DNA of 64,000 bases, from positions 1 through 64,000 of the forward strand of contig WEDG01004630.1 in NCBI GenBank assembly GCA_017591395.1, given 5' to 3'. Both the position numbers and the translations under genes were made by a program. Within the stretch, counting starts at the first letter, position 1, and each line of letters opens with the position of its first letter. A model generated the notes under the pieces. The model was not told where the DNA came from and ran no database searches. It was given only the letters and a program-made list of their open reading frames with translations. Source of the stretch: Schistocephalus solidus. Taxonomy: Eukaryota > Platyhelminthes > Cestoda > Diphyllobothriidea > Diphyllobothriidae. Below, one piece after another: positions 23,500-33,480 of the stretch.

Positions 23500-24308
23500 C
23501 TTTCATTACAGAGGATATTGGCAAAGCAGACTTTTTAAATTCCTGCTTCGCCAACCGTTTTGCTAGTGAAAGCAAGCTCTCCGGTCAATTCCTCTTTCGT
23601 CACATGCGTTCCTCACGTCCATTCATTTTGTCCCTGCAAATATTCAGAAAGAGATAAGCTGACTTAGCAATTCGCATTCAGCTGAAACTGACCAGATTAC
23701 AAATTCCTTTATTAAACAGCTAATAGATCTGCTTCCTTTACTGAACAAATTCTACTCAGCATTTCTTGAGAATGATGTTTTCCCTGATTATTGGGAAACT
23801 TCTAATATTATTCCGGTTTTTAAATATGGTTCTCGTTCCGATGTTAAAAATTTTCGAGGTATTTATAACACACCCTCTCTTGCTAAGCTGCTTAAAAAAA
23901 ATTATTTCCATAAAACAACAGATTTTTTCATAACCAATCAACTTCTCAGCTCTCTCCAACATAAATTTTTGCCCGATCGCTCTTGCGAAACATGGTACAC
24001 ACCTGTTTTTAATCTACCAACTGCTCTTCGAAATGATAGTTTAACTGTGGTTCTTGCTTATTTTGCTCTTAGTACACCCTTTGATAAAGTGTCCCATAGG
24101 TGAATCATACGTAAACTGGAGGCTCAAGGACTTCGCAGTCCCCTTATTGACTTCAGTACTTCATACCTATCTAATCGGAAACAAATCGTCGTAATGGGGT
24201 CCTCATTTTCAACTGAGAGTCCTAGCGTAAGCGGTGCACTCAAAAGTACTGTGCTAGGTCCTCTTTTGTTTTTGCTTTACATTAATGATATTTCATCGGC
24301 AAGTTCAT
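23500..24308 (+). pseudogene. CR1-A reverse transcriptase remnant (copy D)
   Basis: The frames carry DYWETSNIIPVFKYGSRSDV, the S.P..KVSHR..RKLEAQGLRSP block and VLGPLLFLLYINDISSASS, the RT palm region before the catalytic box. The YxDD box and C-terminus are missing because another repeat starts at 24309. Confidence 0.75.
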
Positions 24309-24480
24309 TTGTGATTGACCAGATTGGACAGCCGGGATTGGCGAGGACCAGACCACCCCCTGGTGTGCATGCGTATGTGGTCGCGAGAGGTTCGGCGTTT
24401 CAACGTGCGCACGGAGTCGGGCTACTACAACCCAGCCTTCCAAGCCACGACTTTAAGAACCTAGTGATGAATTCAGGTGC
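24309..24480. repeat. Dispersed repeat, copy 2 of 2, with a LINE-Z-like tail
   Basis: GGACAGCCGGGATTGGCGAGG through TCAACGTGCGCACGG resembles 22540-22640. It is followed by CCTTCCAAGCCACGACTTTA, close to the reverse complement of the hairpin module repeated in the LINE-Z 3' UTR. It truncates CR1-A copy D. Confidence 0.45.
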
Positions 24481-24807
24481 ATCCGGTTTTTTATGGTAAA
24501 AAATCCGCTAATATGCTGTATGAATGGATCCCCGAGATTTCACCGCACTCCCTTTTCTTGCCTATCTCCAGCACCAGTCCACCATCCGAGTCAGTCAGCC
24601 CTCTGATGCTGGGATTGAGTGCAATGGCCGGCGTGATTGGAAGCTTATGCCACCACACCCCCCCAGGTTTGGCCGTTATGATGGGATGCGCGGAAGCTAC
24701 GCCATCTGGTTAGTGCGTGCCCTGCGCCAGTCTGACGCCATTTTGGGCCAAAGTACGTCTTGTTGCGGGGGCCGTTAAAGCGTACCAGGCTTGCCTGCAC
24801 AGCAGTA
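24481..24807. other. No gene recognised
   Basis: Short anonymous stretch between repeats; no coding or RNA feature was seen. Confidence 0.4.
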
Positions 24808-24818
24808 GTTATGGCCTC
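24808..24818 (+). repeat. 5' target-site duplication of LINE-Z copy 1
   Basis: GTTATGGCCTC directly precedes the element start GGGGTGT. The partner GTTACGGCCTC at 27023-27033 follows the element end. They match at 10 of 11 positions. Confidence 0.75.
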
Positions 24819-25014
24819 GGGGTGTAGGGGTAATAGTTAGGGGTAGCACCACAGCTGGCATTTGGTCGCTCCATTTTTCTCGTACAGGAGGTGAATGCTC
24901 CTGTGGCCGCCTCTAACTAATACAAAACGCTCACCTGTGGCTTCTCGAAGTTGGGTTCTTCCCAGCGGTCACAACTCGGGCGAACGTCACGACCGGCGGG
25001 CTAAAACAGGTGAG
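24819..25014 (+). ncRNA. HDV-like self-cleaving ribozyme (LINE-Z copy 1)
   Basis: P1 5' strand GGGGTGT sits flush with the TSD at 24819. Its 3' partner at 24971 is degraded (ACAACTC). P2 is perfect over 9 bp: CTCACCTGT (24930-24938) with ACAGGTGAG (25006-25014). P3 is GTTG/CAGC around a pyrimidine-rich loop. The core GGGCGAAC follows P1, and GGGCTAAA (C-U-A-A joining segment) precedes the P2 3' strand. Activity of this copy is doubtful because P1 is mutated. Confidence 0.7.
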
Positions 25015-25401
25015 GGTCTCCGGTGTTGTGTGTGCCTCCACACCCAGTATGTCTGACTCCCGAACTTCCCATCCCCTTCTCAAAAATTCATACGGTGGGG
25101 GCAAAAGCAACTCCGTAGGCGGCCGAGAATAACTCGGGTCGTTCTCCCACTAAAAAAAAACCATGATGCATAGTGGAGTTCGGCAGCCGTCTGGGATGTC
25201 TGAGCAGCCCTATTTAGGGACAACACTGCTTGCCTCCTCGCGGAGGAAGGGGCTAGAAAAGGTGCCCTAAACAAATGCTGGTTATCACGTCTTCTGCAGC
25301 CAACCGCGGCTCGCAGATCACGAAAATACGCCGTAGTAAAACTCAAACAAACAACATACCCCCGTCCCCACCCCCCTCGTTATACCCTACAGGCTGCTCG
25401 G

Positions 25402-26002
25402 GTGAGTCCACTCACACTAGCAGCCTGGAATGTTCGTTTCATTTTAGACAACCGGCCGGAACGGATGACGGCGCTAATCACTCGGGAACTGGCGCGCTAC
25501 AAGGTTGACATTGCTGCTCTCAGCGAGACCCGATTTTCTGAACAGGATCAGCTGGAGGAGGTGGGTGGCGGCTACACCTTCTTCTGGAGCGGCCGGCCAA
25601 AGTCAGAGCAACGCGACGCTGATTTTGCTTTTGCCATTCGGAAAGACATCGTGGGACGTCTGCCCTGTCTGCCGCAGGGTTTCAATGATCGCTTGATGAG
25701 CCTCCACCTGCCTCTTCGAGGAGACCAGTTCGCCACGATAATCAGCGCCTACGCTCCACCAATGCCGAGCTCTGATGCAGCGAAGGACAAATTCTACGAG
25801 GACCTGCACGCCCTGCTGGCGACTGGGCCGAAGGTGGACAAGTTAATGGTCCTTGGTGACCTCAACGCACGCGGCGGGGCGGACCACGCTACCTGGCAGG
25901 GAGTGCTGGGTCCCCACGGGCTCGGTAGCTGTAACGATAACGGCCTCCTTCTTCTGAAAACGTGTGCGGAACACCGACTCCTGCTGACCAACACCTTCTT
26001 CC
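25402..26002 (+). CDS. LINE-Z APE endonuclease domain (copy 1)
   Basis: An open frame of about 200 codons encodes the apurinic-like endonuclease that nicks target DNA. Seen in order: [16 protein letters not shown] (N), [13 protein letters not shown] (catalytic E), [33 protein letters not shown] (Y), [12 protein letters not shown] (D, N) and [13 protein letters not shown], then [10 protein letters not shown]. The D-H end of the domain is lost where the frame fuses to the finger region. It has a cleaner frame than copies 2 and 3, with fewer indels. No methionine lies close upstream in frame. Confidence 0.85.
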
Positions 26003-26165
26003 GTGAATCCATCGCACGGAGGCTGGTGAACAAGTGCCTGAGGCTCCGACATACAGTCGCCGCGCCCGCCTCCACTGCCCTCACTGCTCCCGCACATGTA
26101 CACACCACATGGGCCTATTAGGACACATGCGCCTCCACGACAACCTGCGGTTAACCACCGGAGAC
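26003..26165 (+). pseudogene. LINE-Z last zinc-finger remnant fused after the deletion (copy 1)
   Basis: After TTCTTCC the sequence continues as TGAATCCATCGCACGGAGGC, which in copies 2 and 3 belongs to the fourth and fifth fingers (nucleotides for [13 protein letters not shown]). The finger frame is not the frame arriving from the endonuclease, so the fusion reads out of frame to TTWAY and stop. Confidence 0.75.
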
Positions 26166-26227
26166 TAAGCCACATCAGCGCCCACTACCTACACTAAAAC
26201 ATAGAAAACACCCTTACAATCATCATA

Positions 26228-27022
26228 ATATACCTGATAAAATCACGGTTTACTAGAAGCCTTGGCTTGGAAGGCTGCCAATCTGACGCTTACACCAGAC
26301 CACGCCGTTGGTCCAGTGTACGTGTTGTGTGTGTAGAGTGGCTGACCAGTGGACTGGGAGTCAGGCGGCGATGGCTCCTCCATATCCCATGAGTAAGTGA
26401 ATCCTGCTGTGCGCGTTATGGGAACCAGGTCGTGCTGTGGCGCGTGAAGACGGGTACGCCGACCCGTCAGCCAATACGCCCACTCCCACATCAGACCACT
26501 GACCGGCTCGGACGGTGGTCTGATTATGGGCGTTTGGGAGAGTGTGAGGTCAACAGCTCAGCGCATTTTCCTCACTTTAAACAATCTGACGCGCTTGAAA
26601 CTATTATGGTGCGCTAAAAGCCATGGCTTGGAAGGTTGCTAACTGACGGGATAACTCGGACCGCGGGGTCAGCCTAATGTGTGTTTTGTGTGGAGTGGCT
26701 GACTGGCGGACTGAGAGTAAGACTGCAATGGCTACCTCTTAATGTGGCCTTTATGGCACTCCCACTCCGTGGGATCTGAATCAGGTGTGGTGGTATACCC
26801 AGGGGCGGCTCCAGCCACGCCAGCCACTTGCACCCTCTCCCATCTCCGGTCTTCTTGACTCTGTCTTGACATCGGGCTCAGGTGGGGGAGGTGGAGAGAG
26901 TGCGGTAGCTGCAGCGCAAGGCAAATATCACTTAAAACTAATTCACGCGCAAGTCACCGTCCCTGCACGACCTGGTGTGGAGCATACGGTGGACCTCGTC
27001 AAAATCGATGTTCGAACTGTCA
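26228..27022 (+). repeat. LINE-Z 3' UTR with two diverged tandem modules (copy 1)
   Basis: Module one starts near AAATCACGGTTTACTAG and runs GCTTGGAAGGCTGCC..GAGTGGCTGACCAGTGG. Module two starts near 26608 and repeats the order GCTTGGAAGGTTGC..GAGTGGCTGACTGGCGG. Both open with an imperfect inverted repeat around CACGGT/ACCGTG. The tail is the shared GCATACGGTGGACCTCGTC segment. It has no long A-tail. Confidence 0.7.
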
Positions 27023-27033
27023 GTTACGGCCTC
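27023..27033 (+). repeat. 3' target-site duplication of LINE-Z copy 1
   Basis: GTTACGGCCTC pairs with GTTATGGCCTC at 24808-24818. Confidence 0.75.
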
Positions 27034-27799
27034 ACGTGGACTCAGCATAGCCCGGTAAGCGCGTGCTTTTGGCCACTCTGATCCCCGCTTTTGCTTCAGT
27101 TTATGTGCAGCATAGCCCGTTATGTTGTCACGATGTTATCGAGCTATACGTGCCCGCCCGTGCTCTACTCCCATTTAACCAGGTTTACTTTGCTATTCCA
27201 TAATCCATGTTTAAGGGAGGGGACCAGCAAACGCCTGGGAGAATGCATCAGCTCAGTTTTTTTGAGAACAGCGTTGTAAACAGGGTTCAAGCTGCTTGCC
27301 CACCGCTTCTGGTCACATACGTTTGTGTGCCAGCAGCTATAAAGGTTTTGCAGTCGTGAAAAATATTTTTCGTTTCAAAGCCCGTCAGAGACGATACTGG
27401 ACTTAACATAGATGTACACAAACGAAACGGCGGGCTCTTGAAATTGAACCGCCATCTTTTCCGCTCTCCATTCGCATATAAATCCTCTTATATATACGTC
27501 GATTGGCCTAATTCACCCATTTAAAACTGAATTTTAACCCTATTTGTTTATTCGAACAGCAAAAATGAGGTTATTAGCGCACGACGCTGGCAAAATTTTG
27601 AAGGAAGTCCAAATTGATTGATATTTAGAGGCGCATTCAACGACGATTCTTTACGGTGAATGGAGAACCTTTTTGCTGAAATTTTTGGAATTTTACTTTC
27701 AAAATAAAGCGTAGCTTTCTCTCTCTCTAAACACATTCTTCTTCCATTATATCCTGCTTTTTCTGATGTGCCATTGGAGAGCATTCCTAGATGTCATTC
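27034..27799. other. No gene recognised
   Basis: No coding or RNA feature was seen; a short CT microsatellite lies near 27718-27728. Confidence 0.4.
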
Positions 27800-28490
27800 G
27801 TGTGTTCTTCGATGACCAGTGTTGCTGCATACAACCTGTCGGCTAACTTCTAAGTAAGGAAGACGGCTCTTCACTCGCCTGAATCATGGCTTTATTCATC
27901 TGAACTTTTGAACTCTTGCTGGAGTTCACCGTCAGATACAGAAGCGGCAACAAAACAAGCAATATTTATAGTGAACAGGGGCCAATCAAAAACCAATAAA
28001 ACCAATCCGGGTGTGACTGCCCAGACCCCTATGTGCCGGCGCCAGATCGATAAATCGATTGACTGATTTCTCCTCAGAGGCTGAGGCTTCATTCAATTCC
28101 CGGCTTGTCTTGCTTCTGCCGTGGGTGTTTATCTTCTTGGCTGCGAAGTTAAACTCGTGACCTATTTGGAAGGCGTGGGCCGCCACTTGTGAGAATCCAT
28201 CACTCCATCTTACAGCCAGCTTAAACTCGTGCATGCGCGATTCAAGCATGCTACCCGTTTGTCCTATGTAGTTACGAGGACAGTTTAGGAACGCAATGCG
28301 CTACATTACACCCGACTGCTTACTAGGATTTTATCTTTTCTTAAGTTGCATGACCCTCCTACACATGGTAGCTTTGGGCCAGTGCGCAAATCCAACACCG
28401 AGTCCTTCAGCAATGCACTCGATCGCGTCTTACATGTCCTTGATGTATGGCAGCGCATGGCTTACTGTAGGGTCGGTTCTGGATGGGTCC
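27800..28490 (-). mobile_element. Penelope-like element fragment (linker and GIY-YIG endonuclease)
   Basis: On the minus strand the frames read ALPYIKDM...ECIAEGLGVGF..PKATMC (the linker before the nuclease), then a cysteine-bearing stretch and PRNYIGQTGSMLESRMHEFK, AVRWSDGFSQVAAHAFQ and SVNRFIDLAPAHRGL. This is the order seen at the C-terminus of Penelope-like proteins: linker, GIY-YIG nuclease with YIG..G..R..EH-like residues, then a hydrophobic tail. The reverse transcriptase is absent. The frame is interrupted upstream of the YIG part. The 3' boundary is approximate. Confidence 0.7.
27986..28270 (-). pseudogene. GIY-YIG endonuclease remnant of the Penelope-like element
   Basis: An open frame of about 90 codons carries the YIG motif (NYIGQTG), the following arginine/glutamate helix (LESRMHEFKLAV) and the conserved histidine/phenylalanine stretch (AHAFQIGHEFNF). 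The HEF in place of the usual HEH is a likely inactivating change. It cuts DNA for target-primed insertion in active relatives. Confidence 0.65.
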
Positions 28491-30689
28491 TCTGGGGGTT
28501 AACTTCTAGTTTATCAAATATGCTGATGAATGGGAGACACAGACTTTCCTGCCTTTCCGAAATAAACCACAAATTTGCGCTGAATACGTTAGCACTCGGC
28601 CGCTGGGCATAGGTAGACTGGGGGCTTTATACTTTTACAGCAACTGAATGTGAAGCTGGCATCTGAGTTTCAACTTGTCTTGATGTTCATGTTTCGAAAT
28701 CTGCACTTTGCATCACGGCATATTGAGCTCTTGTCTTTATGGTAGTTAATTAACTCTGGGCCGTGTGATACGATACGGCATTTTCTAAAACCATATAAGT
28801 TACATCTGCCATATTTCGTAATAGTAGAAGTGTCACAGCCAGGTGCATTGAGCGTAGTGACAATAGAGATTGGCTGTCCAGTTTAAAATACGATTTGGCC
28901 CGAAAAGAAACAGTTGGGACTATTTTCTCTTATGGTGAGGTGAAGTGAGACAAGGATTGTAATTTGGCTTTACACAGAGAATAGGCTTAACAGGAAATAA
29001 ATCCTGAATTAAGCGTAAGATGGAGGTAAGGGTCAGCTGGTTTTTAGGAGAAGTGGTTAAGATTAAAGGCGAAAGCATCTATTAGTTGCGTAGGAAGATA
29101 AGGGTATGAACTTCGTGTTGAGTTCTGACTTTAAGATTAAGAGTAAGATAAGATGGTTTTTCGGTTAAAAATAGTGTTAGCCGGTGCTGTAGCACTTCGG
29201 CCATCTTTTTTACTTGTACAGACCTGTATTGTGCTTAATAATTATTACCATCACCCGACGTGCCTCCCAAATGACAGTGCCTTTTCACCGAGAAGTGACC
29301 CTGGGGTTCCTTTTTCAGTGCATATTCCCATTCAATCATTACCCTTATGTGACTCATCTACCATTGATTGAAATTGATTTGCTCACAGATAACGAGGCCA
29401 GGACAACCCTTTACACATTTATGAGGGCTGCGCAAACGGCAACCGAAGGACTTTGTATTGATTACAACATTCTGCGTGGTGACAACAAAACTCCGACAGC
29501 CCTTAGAGGGGTTTCGATGGCGCTCGCATTTCGGAAGACAACGTGGTGTTATCTGTTGTTGCAGGTTCATACCGACGGAGATCTGTCGACAGACACTATG
29601 CATTCGTGTAGCGACGTGTTACAGACGACAGTCAGTTTCCGGTGGGTGACCATGCGCATTGCTCGCCGATCTACTGCAGCACTGTGTGGCATGCATTTAC
29701 TTACACATTTGGAAATTAATCAAGCGAACGCAATGGTCAACATAGCTCCCTTTGATACTGCCTCGGTTGATGGGCTCCAGTTGAAATCCGAAATGTCAGG
29801 CGAATAAAGCTCTTGTCCCAGCGATCGCATCTACTTCTTCTCAATAGCACACTTTCCCTGGCGAAAATTGTGCTTTAGCTTAAACATCGTTGGGTCTTTG
29901 CAACAGTTTGAGGCTAGAGCGCGAATGATGTTCGACAACTGGCGGGATTTAACGAAAAAGAATCTGGAAGATCTCAAAAACGTTTGTATGTAACTTACAA
30001 TAACTATTCTAACTTGTTACATACTGTAAGTTCTGTAAGGAAAACCCGCCCACCCTTTGTCCCTAACGTTTTGTAGAAGTAAACAAATCACTGTTCTTAC
30101 GAAGAAGACCCAGTTTTGTTTGTGAATTAATATTCACCAAATTAGGAAAAAGTATTTTTTTACAGAAAACGAGGGATTCAGCAAACCAATTCAAATGTAC
30201 TAGTGCGTAACCGAAAGGGTACATAAAACTGAGAAAATTTTCAAAATTATAACAAATACTAATGCATAAAAACGTACACCATAATACCCATTTAACATAT
30301 CGGCCACGATATTTCATAAATTACGCCGATCATAGTCGTACCAACCCTCCCCTTTTCCATGCTCGCAGTGCATTGGTTCTTTCTTGTATAAATGTGGACA
30401 ACTAGCATCAACCAATTGCAACACTATAGCTTTCCAAATGAAACGTTGTAGGAAAGTGCGAGCTACTTAATGAATTTCAGTAGAATAGGCACAAACCAGT
30501 TATCTTAAGTTGCCAAGTAGAGCAATCACAAACCAAAGTTATAGTGTATTCAGAAGAACTTTTGACTTTTTCGTCTCCATTTGGGAGTGCAGGTCTAGAG
30601 TAGACTATGGAGGGGGAGGAGGGAGGGACTTCTCACAGAAAGTCGATACGGCCTGCGACGTTAATGTGAAACAACCAATATGCTCTTTG
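28491..30689. other. No gene firmly recognised
   Basis: Apart from one 197-codon open frame on the plus strand (29214-29807) there is nothing I can name. TATA-rich and T-rich stretches dominate at 30.0-30.4 kb. Confidence 0.4.
29214..29807 (+). CDS. Unassigned open frame of 197 codons
   Basis: It starts with ATG and reads through a segment with fairly balanced composition. The middle (EIDLLTDNEARTTLYTFMRA and GLCIDYNILRGDNK) is protein-like, but I recognise no domain, signal peptide or splice-site context. It overlaps shorter frames on the other strand. It may be a piece of an old element, an unrecognised exon or chance. I make no functional claim. Confidence 0.2.
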   Translation: MYRPVLCLIIITITRRASQMTVPFHREVTLGFLFQCIFPFNHYPYVTHLPLIEIDLLTDNEARTTLYTFMRAAQTATEGLCIDYNILRGDNKTPTALRGVSMALAFRKTTWCYLLLQVHTDGDLSTDTMHSCSDVLQTTVSFRWVTMRIARRSTAALCGMHLLTHLEINQANAMVNIAPFDTASVDGLQLKSEMSGE

Positions 30690-32386
30690 TCGCATTTCAG
30701 CTACAAGAGAAGTGCTTGAAGATGCGAACCCACATCTGCATTACCTGTGCTGATCCAAGGAAAGAAATTTGCATGGAGAATTTCGATGGACTATGAAAAA
30801 TAATGCAGAAATTCAGCTGTTATGAGCGATTCACGCAAATGTTACGTCAGCTTCATGATAGGATGATGGTGCGTGTCGTTTACAACGAAGCAAAAGCCGA
30901 AGCAGTTGCAATGCCTAACAGACTGAAAAAGGGGCTGTTTACTTGCTGCCACCTATCTTGGTCTTTTTCTCAGTCATGTTGATAGACGCCTAACGTTGGG
31001 AGCACCCTAGAAAATGCATCGTCTACAGGACTGGTGGGCATCTTTTCAATAGCCAGCGCATACAGGCCCCAAGGTGTCTAACCCTGACAACTGTCCACCA
31101 GCTGTTCTTAGCAGACAACTGCGCACTCAGCACCACAGCAATAGAGGATATGAGAATGGACCTCGTCGCTGCCGACTGCCTCAACTTCGGACTGCCCATC
31201 CACACGGACAAACCGGTGTTCATGCAGTAACTGTTACCTAGAACTCAATAGAATATCCCTCAAATCCATGTAAACGGCACCTAACATAAAATCGTGGACA
31301 ACCACGCCTATTCAGGCAGTGCTTTCACCAGCAGCACAAGAAGTTGCACATAGAATTTCCAAAGCCAACCAGGATTTCGGCCGACAGCAAACATTCGTGT
31401 GGAAGCACCGTTAATTTTAATTAATTGTGTTATTCCGTCTTCCTGGCGACACTCCTGTATGGAGGGAAGACTTCAACAATTTGCTCCAACAAAGGCGGGA
31501 AGTTACATTGCTTACATCTCAACTGCCTCAATAGTATACTGAAGCTAAGATGGTAGGACAGAATCCCGGCCGCGAAAGTTCTGGAGTAGACCAGAATCCT
31601 TTACATTCAGGCCATACTTAGGCAACTGAGACCGCGGTGGAGAGACCAGCTCGTGAGGATGTACGACGAGTGATAACCCAAACGAATCTTCTATGGAGAT
31701 GTTGCTAAGGTTGCCCGCAGACGAGCAGGACGAAAATCGCGCTACAAGGACACCCTGCAGAATTATATGAAGCGACGGAAAATCAAATTGGAGACTTAAG
31801 ATGACCTGCCCCACCACCACCACTGATGAGATCATCTTCAACATCCTTCCGAGCACTACCTTCACCACCACAGTACCCTCACCACCACAGTACCCTCACC
31901 ACAAACACTGGGGACTCAATCCCAATCTGTCCTCTTTGCGATCGCACATTCAGCTCACCTATTGGCTTGGTCAGTTAACTGCGACTCCATCACACAGGGA
32001 CTGGTGAACCAGCTTAACGAACACCAACAATTCCACATCGCACCCGCCTCAACTGTCCGTACTGCTTCTACACATTCAGCCACCACATGAGCCCATAAGG
32101 CCACATGCGCCTCCTGCAGTCGAACACCTCTGGCCATTCCGTATCATAAAACCTTTCCCTCAGAACTTTCATCACACATAACCATACCCAAAATCACGTA
32201 ATCGGCAACCCTCAAGTAAGTGGAAAAGGTGTTCTACGGCTCCTTCTCCAGGTGGCTCTTCTGGTACATACGTATCTGATTTTTGGGCTCAGGTTCAGGC
32301 CAAAATCGCTCTTTCATAGAGTGATCCTCTGCCACTATGTGCTAGGGCACACGGTGGACGTCGTTAAAATCGATGGTCGAGCTGTC
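30690..32386 (+). mobile_element. LINE-Z copy 4 (old, 5'-truncated)
   Basis: It begins at AGCTACAAGAGAAGTG, which in copy 2 lies before the RT DLKKAFD block. It continues through the CPERFTH-equivalent (30.8 kb), the RT C-terminal LLYG-equivalent (31.45 kb) and the RRYKDTL region (31.74 kb). The Thr/Pro linker (CACCACCACC, 31.81-31.9 kb), finger remnants (31.9-32.1 kb) and 3' UTR tail ending GATGGTCGAGCTGTCAC follow. Many stops in every frame make it the oldest copy here. It has no clear TSD. Confidence 0.75.
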
Positions 32387-32469
32387 ACACGATCTCTATG
32401 GCACTCACATGTGAGATCCAAGCCACTGCCCCATACACCAGCCGTGTCCTGGGAATGGGAACAGAGGGT

Positions 32470-32595
32470 GAGGGTGAGGGTGGAACAAACTGACGCGCTT
32501 GAACCTATCACGGTTTGCTGAAAGGCGAGGCTTGGAAAGCTGACAACTGGCAGGATATATCGGAACGCGCAGTCAGCCCAGTGTGTGTTGGTTTG
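32470..32595 (+). repeat. LINE-Z 3' UTR module fragment
   Basis: ACTGACGCGCTTGAACCTAT through GTCAGCCCAGTGTGTGTT matches module two of the LINE-Z 3' UTR. It lies after the end of copy 4, so it is a separate or rearranged scrap. Confidence 0.6.
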
Positions 32596-33248
32596 GACTC
32601 GGGCAGTTGATGGAGTTTAACACGCTGCATGCTGTCCATATGGACGTTAAGAAGGCATGCGATAGTGTCCCACGTTTGTGACTCCTGCACAAACTTAGCC
32701 AATCCGGCATTTGGAGAAATCTCCTGAAGTGGATCCGCAGCTATCTATTTTGCCTTCTGAAACTGTCCATGGCAGTGAGCAGCATCGGCGGATGTTGCGG
32801 TTGAGATTAGTGCTCCACAAGGCTCCGTTCTTGCCCTGCTCTGTTCACTGTCTACTATGACGACTGTGTCAATGAACTGGATTATGATGTCACCATGTAT
32901 ATCAAGCCTTGCAGCGTCATCTGAACTGAAGCTGAGGGAGAGCCTTTGCAGGCGACCTTAAGCCGACTCAAACAACGGTGGGATGACTGGTTTTCGTCAT
33001 TAAGTGAGAACAAGGGAAATATTCTGAGATTCGGTGGAATAACCCCTTCAAATGTATTGGTTTACTTTCTGAATTATGAACCATTGCAAGAAGTTGACGC
33101 GCAGAAGGACTTGAGCATGTGCATCGCTTACACCCTCACTGCACTGCTAAAAAAGTTATCCAAGTCTGCGATGTCAGTTCTGCACGTTTACAAGTAGGTT
33201 TTCTCTGCCTTTGACGGAGACCGTTGCGCTAAAGTCGTTCGAAAATTT
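32596..33248 (+). mobile_element. CR1-B-like retrotransposon remnant, 5' piece
   Basis: The frames read HAVHMDVKKACDSVPRL, LLKWIRSYLF, the S.PQGSVL-equivalent, VNELDYDVTMYI and LSRLKQRWDDWFSSLSENKG, then the KDL.. and VFSAFDGDRCAKVV blocks. These are RT motifs and thumb region in the order of CR1-B2 (61.8-64 kb). The catalytic box region is degraded. It is interrupted by the Penelope-like element and resumes at about 34.15 kb. Confidence 0.65.
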
Positions 33249-33311
33249 GTGTGGCAGCAAGACCGGCTTCTTCAACCTAATGGCAGTCGCTTCTGCTGCT
33301 GCTAGTAGACG

Positions 33312-33480
33312 TTGACCCAGTGGCTTGGGGTAGTTTGGTCGGACCTTAACTTAAACGGCACGAAGATGCTATCTTTGGATGTCTCATCACTTTTTACAAA
33401 CGTCCCTGTCACTGAGACAGTCGATTACCTCTGTGAATTCCTATTGACCAGTGAGCAAGAAACAAACGTTCCCAGCAGCG
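33312..33480 (+). pseudogene. Penelope-like reverse transcriptase fragment
   Basis: MLSLDVSSLFTNVPVTETVD carries the motif A aspartate in the setting typical of Penelope-like RTs (SLDV.SLFTNVP). The reading ends within about 40 codons at the internal deletion. Confidence 0.7.

Larger units (their letters stand above)
19340..24308 (+). mobile_element. CR1-A retrotransposon, copy D (old, split by an insert)
   Basis: This is a decayed plus-strand relative of copy B. In order it holds ORF1 remnants (19.36-20.7 kb), the endonuclease N-terminus (20.9-21.24 kb), an unrelated 1.45 kb insert, the endonuclease C-terminus (22.73-23.2 kb) and RT up to LLFLLYINDISSASSF at about 24.3 kb. There homology stops where another repeat begins. 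Numerous stops and frameshifts show that it is much older than copies A-C. The 5' boundary is set by the first ORF1 match (KKLDLDAL at about 19365) and may be further left. Confidence 0.8.
24819..27022 (+). mobile_element. LINE-Z copy 1 (internally deleted)
   Basis: An APE-type, RTE-like non-LTR retrotransposon of 2.2 kb against 5.4-5.8 kb for copies 2 and 3. Order: HDV-like ribozyme/5' UTR (24819-25401), endonuclease domain (25402 to about 26002), a direct jump to the last zinc finger (to about 26165), and the full 3' UTR (to 27022). About 3.6 kb holding RT and four fingers is gone. Flanking 11-bp TSDs show that it inserted as a unit, so the deletion either came with the RNA or happened afterwards. 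Confidence 0.9.
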
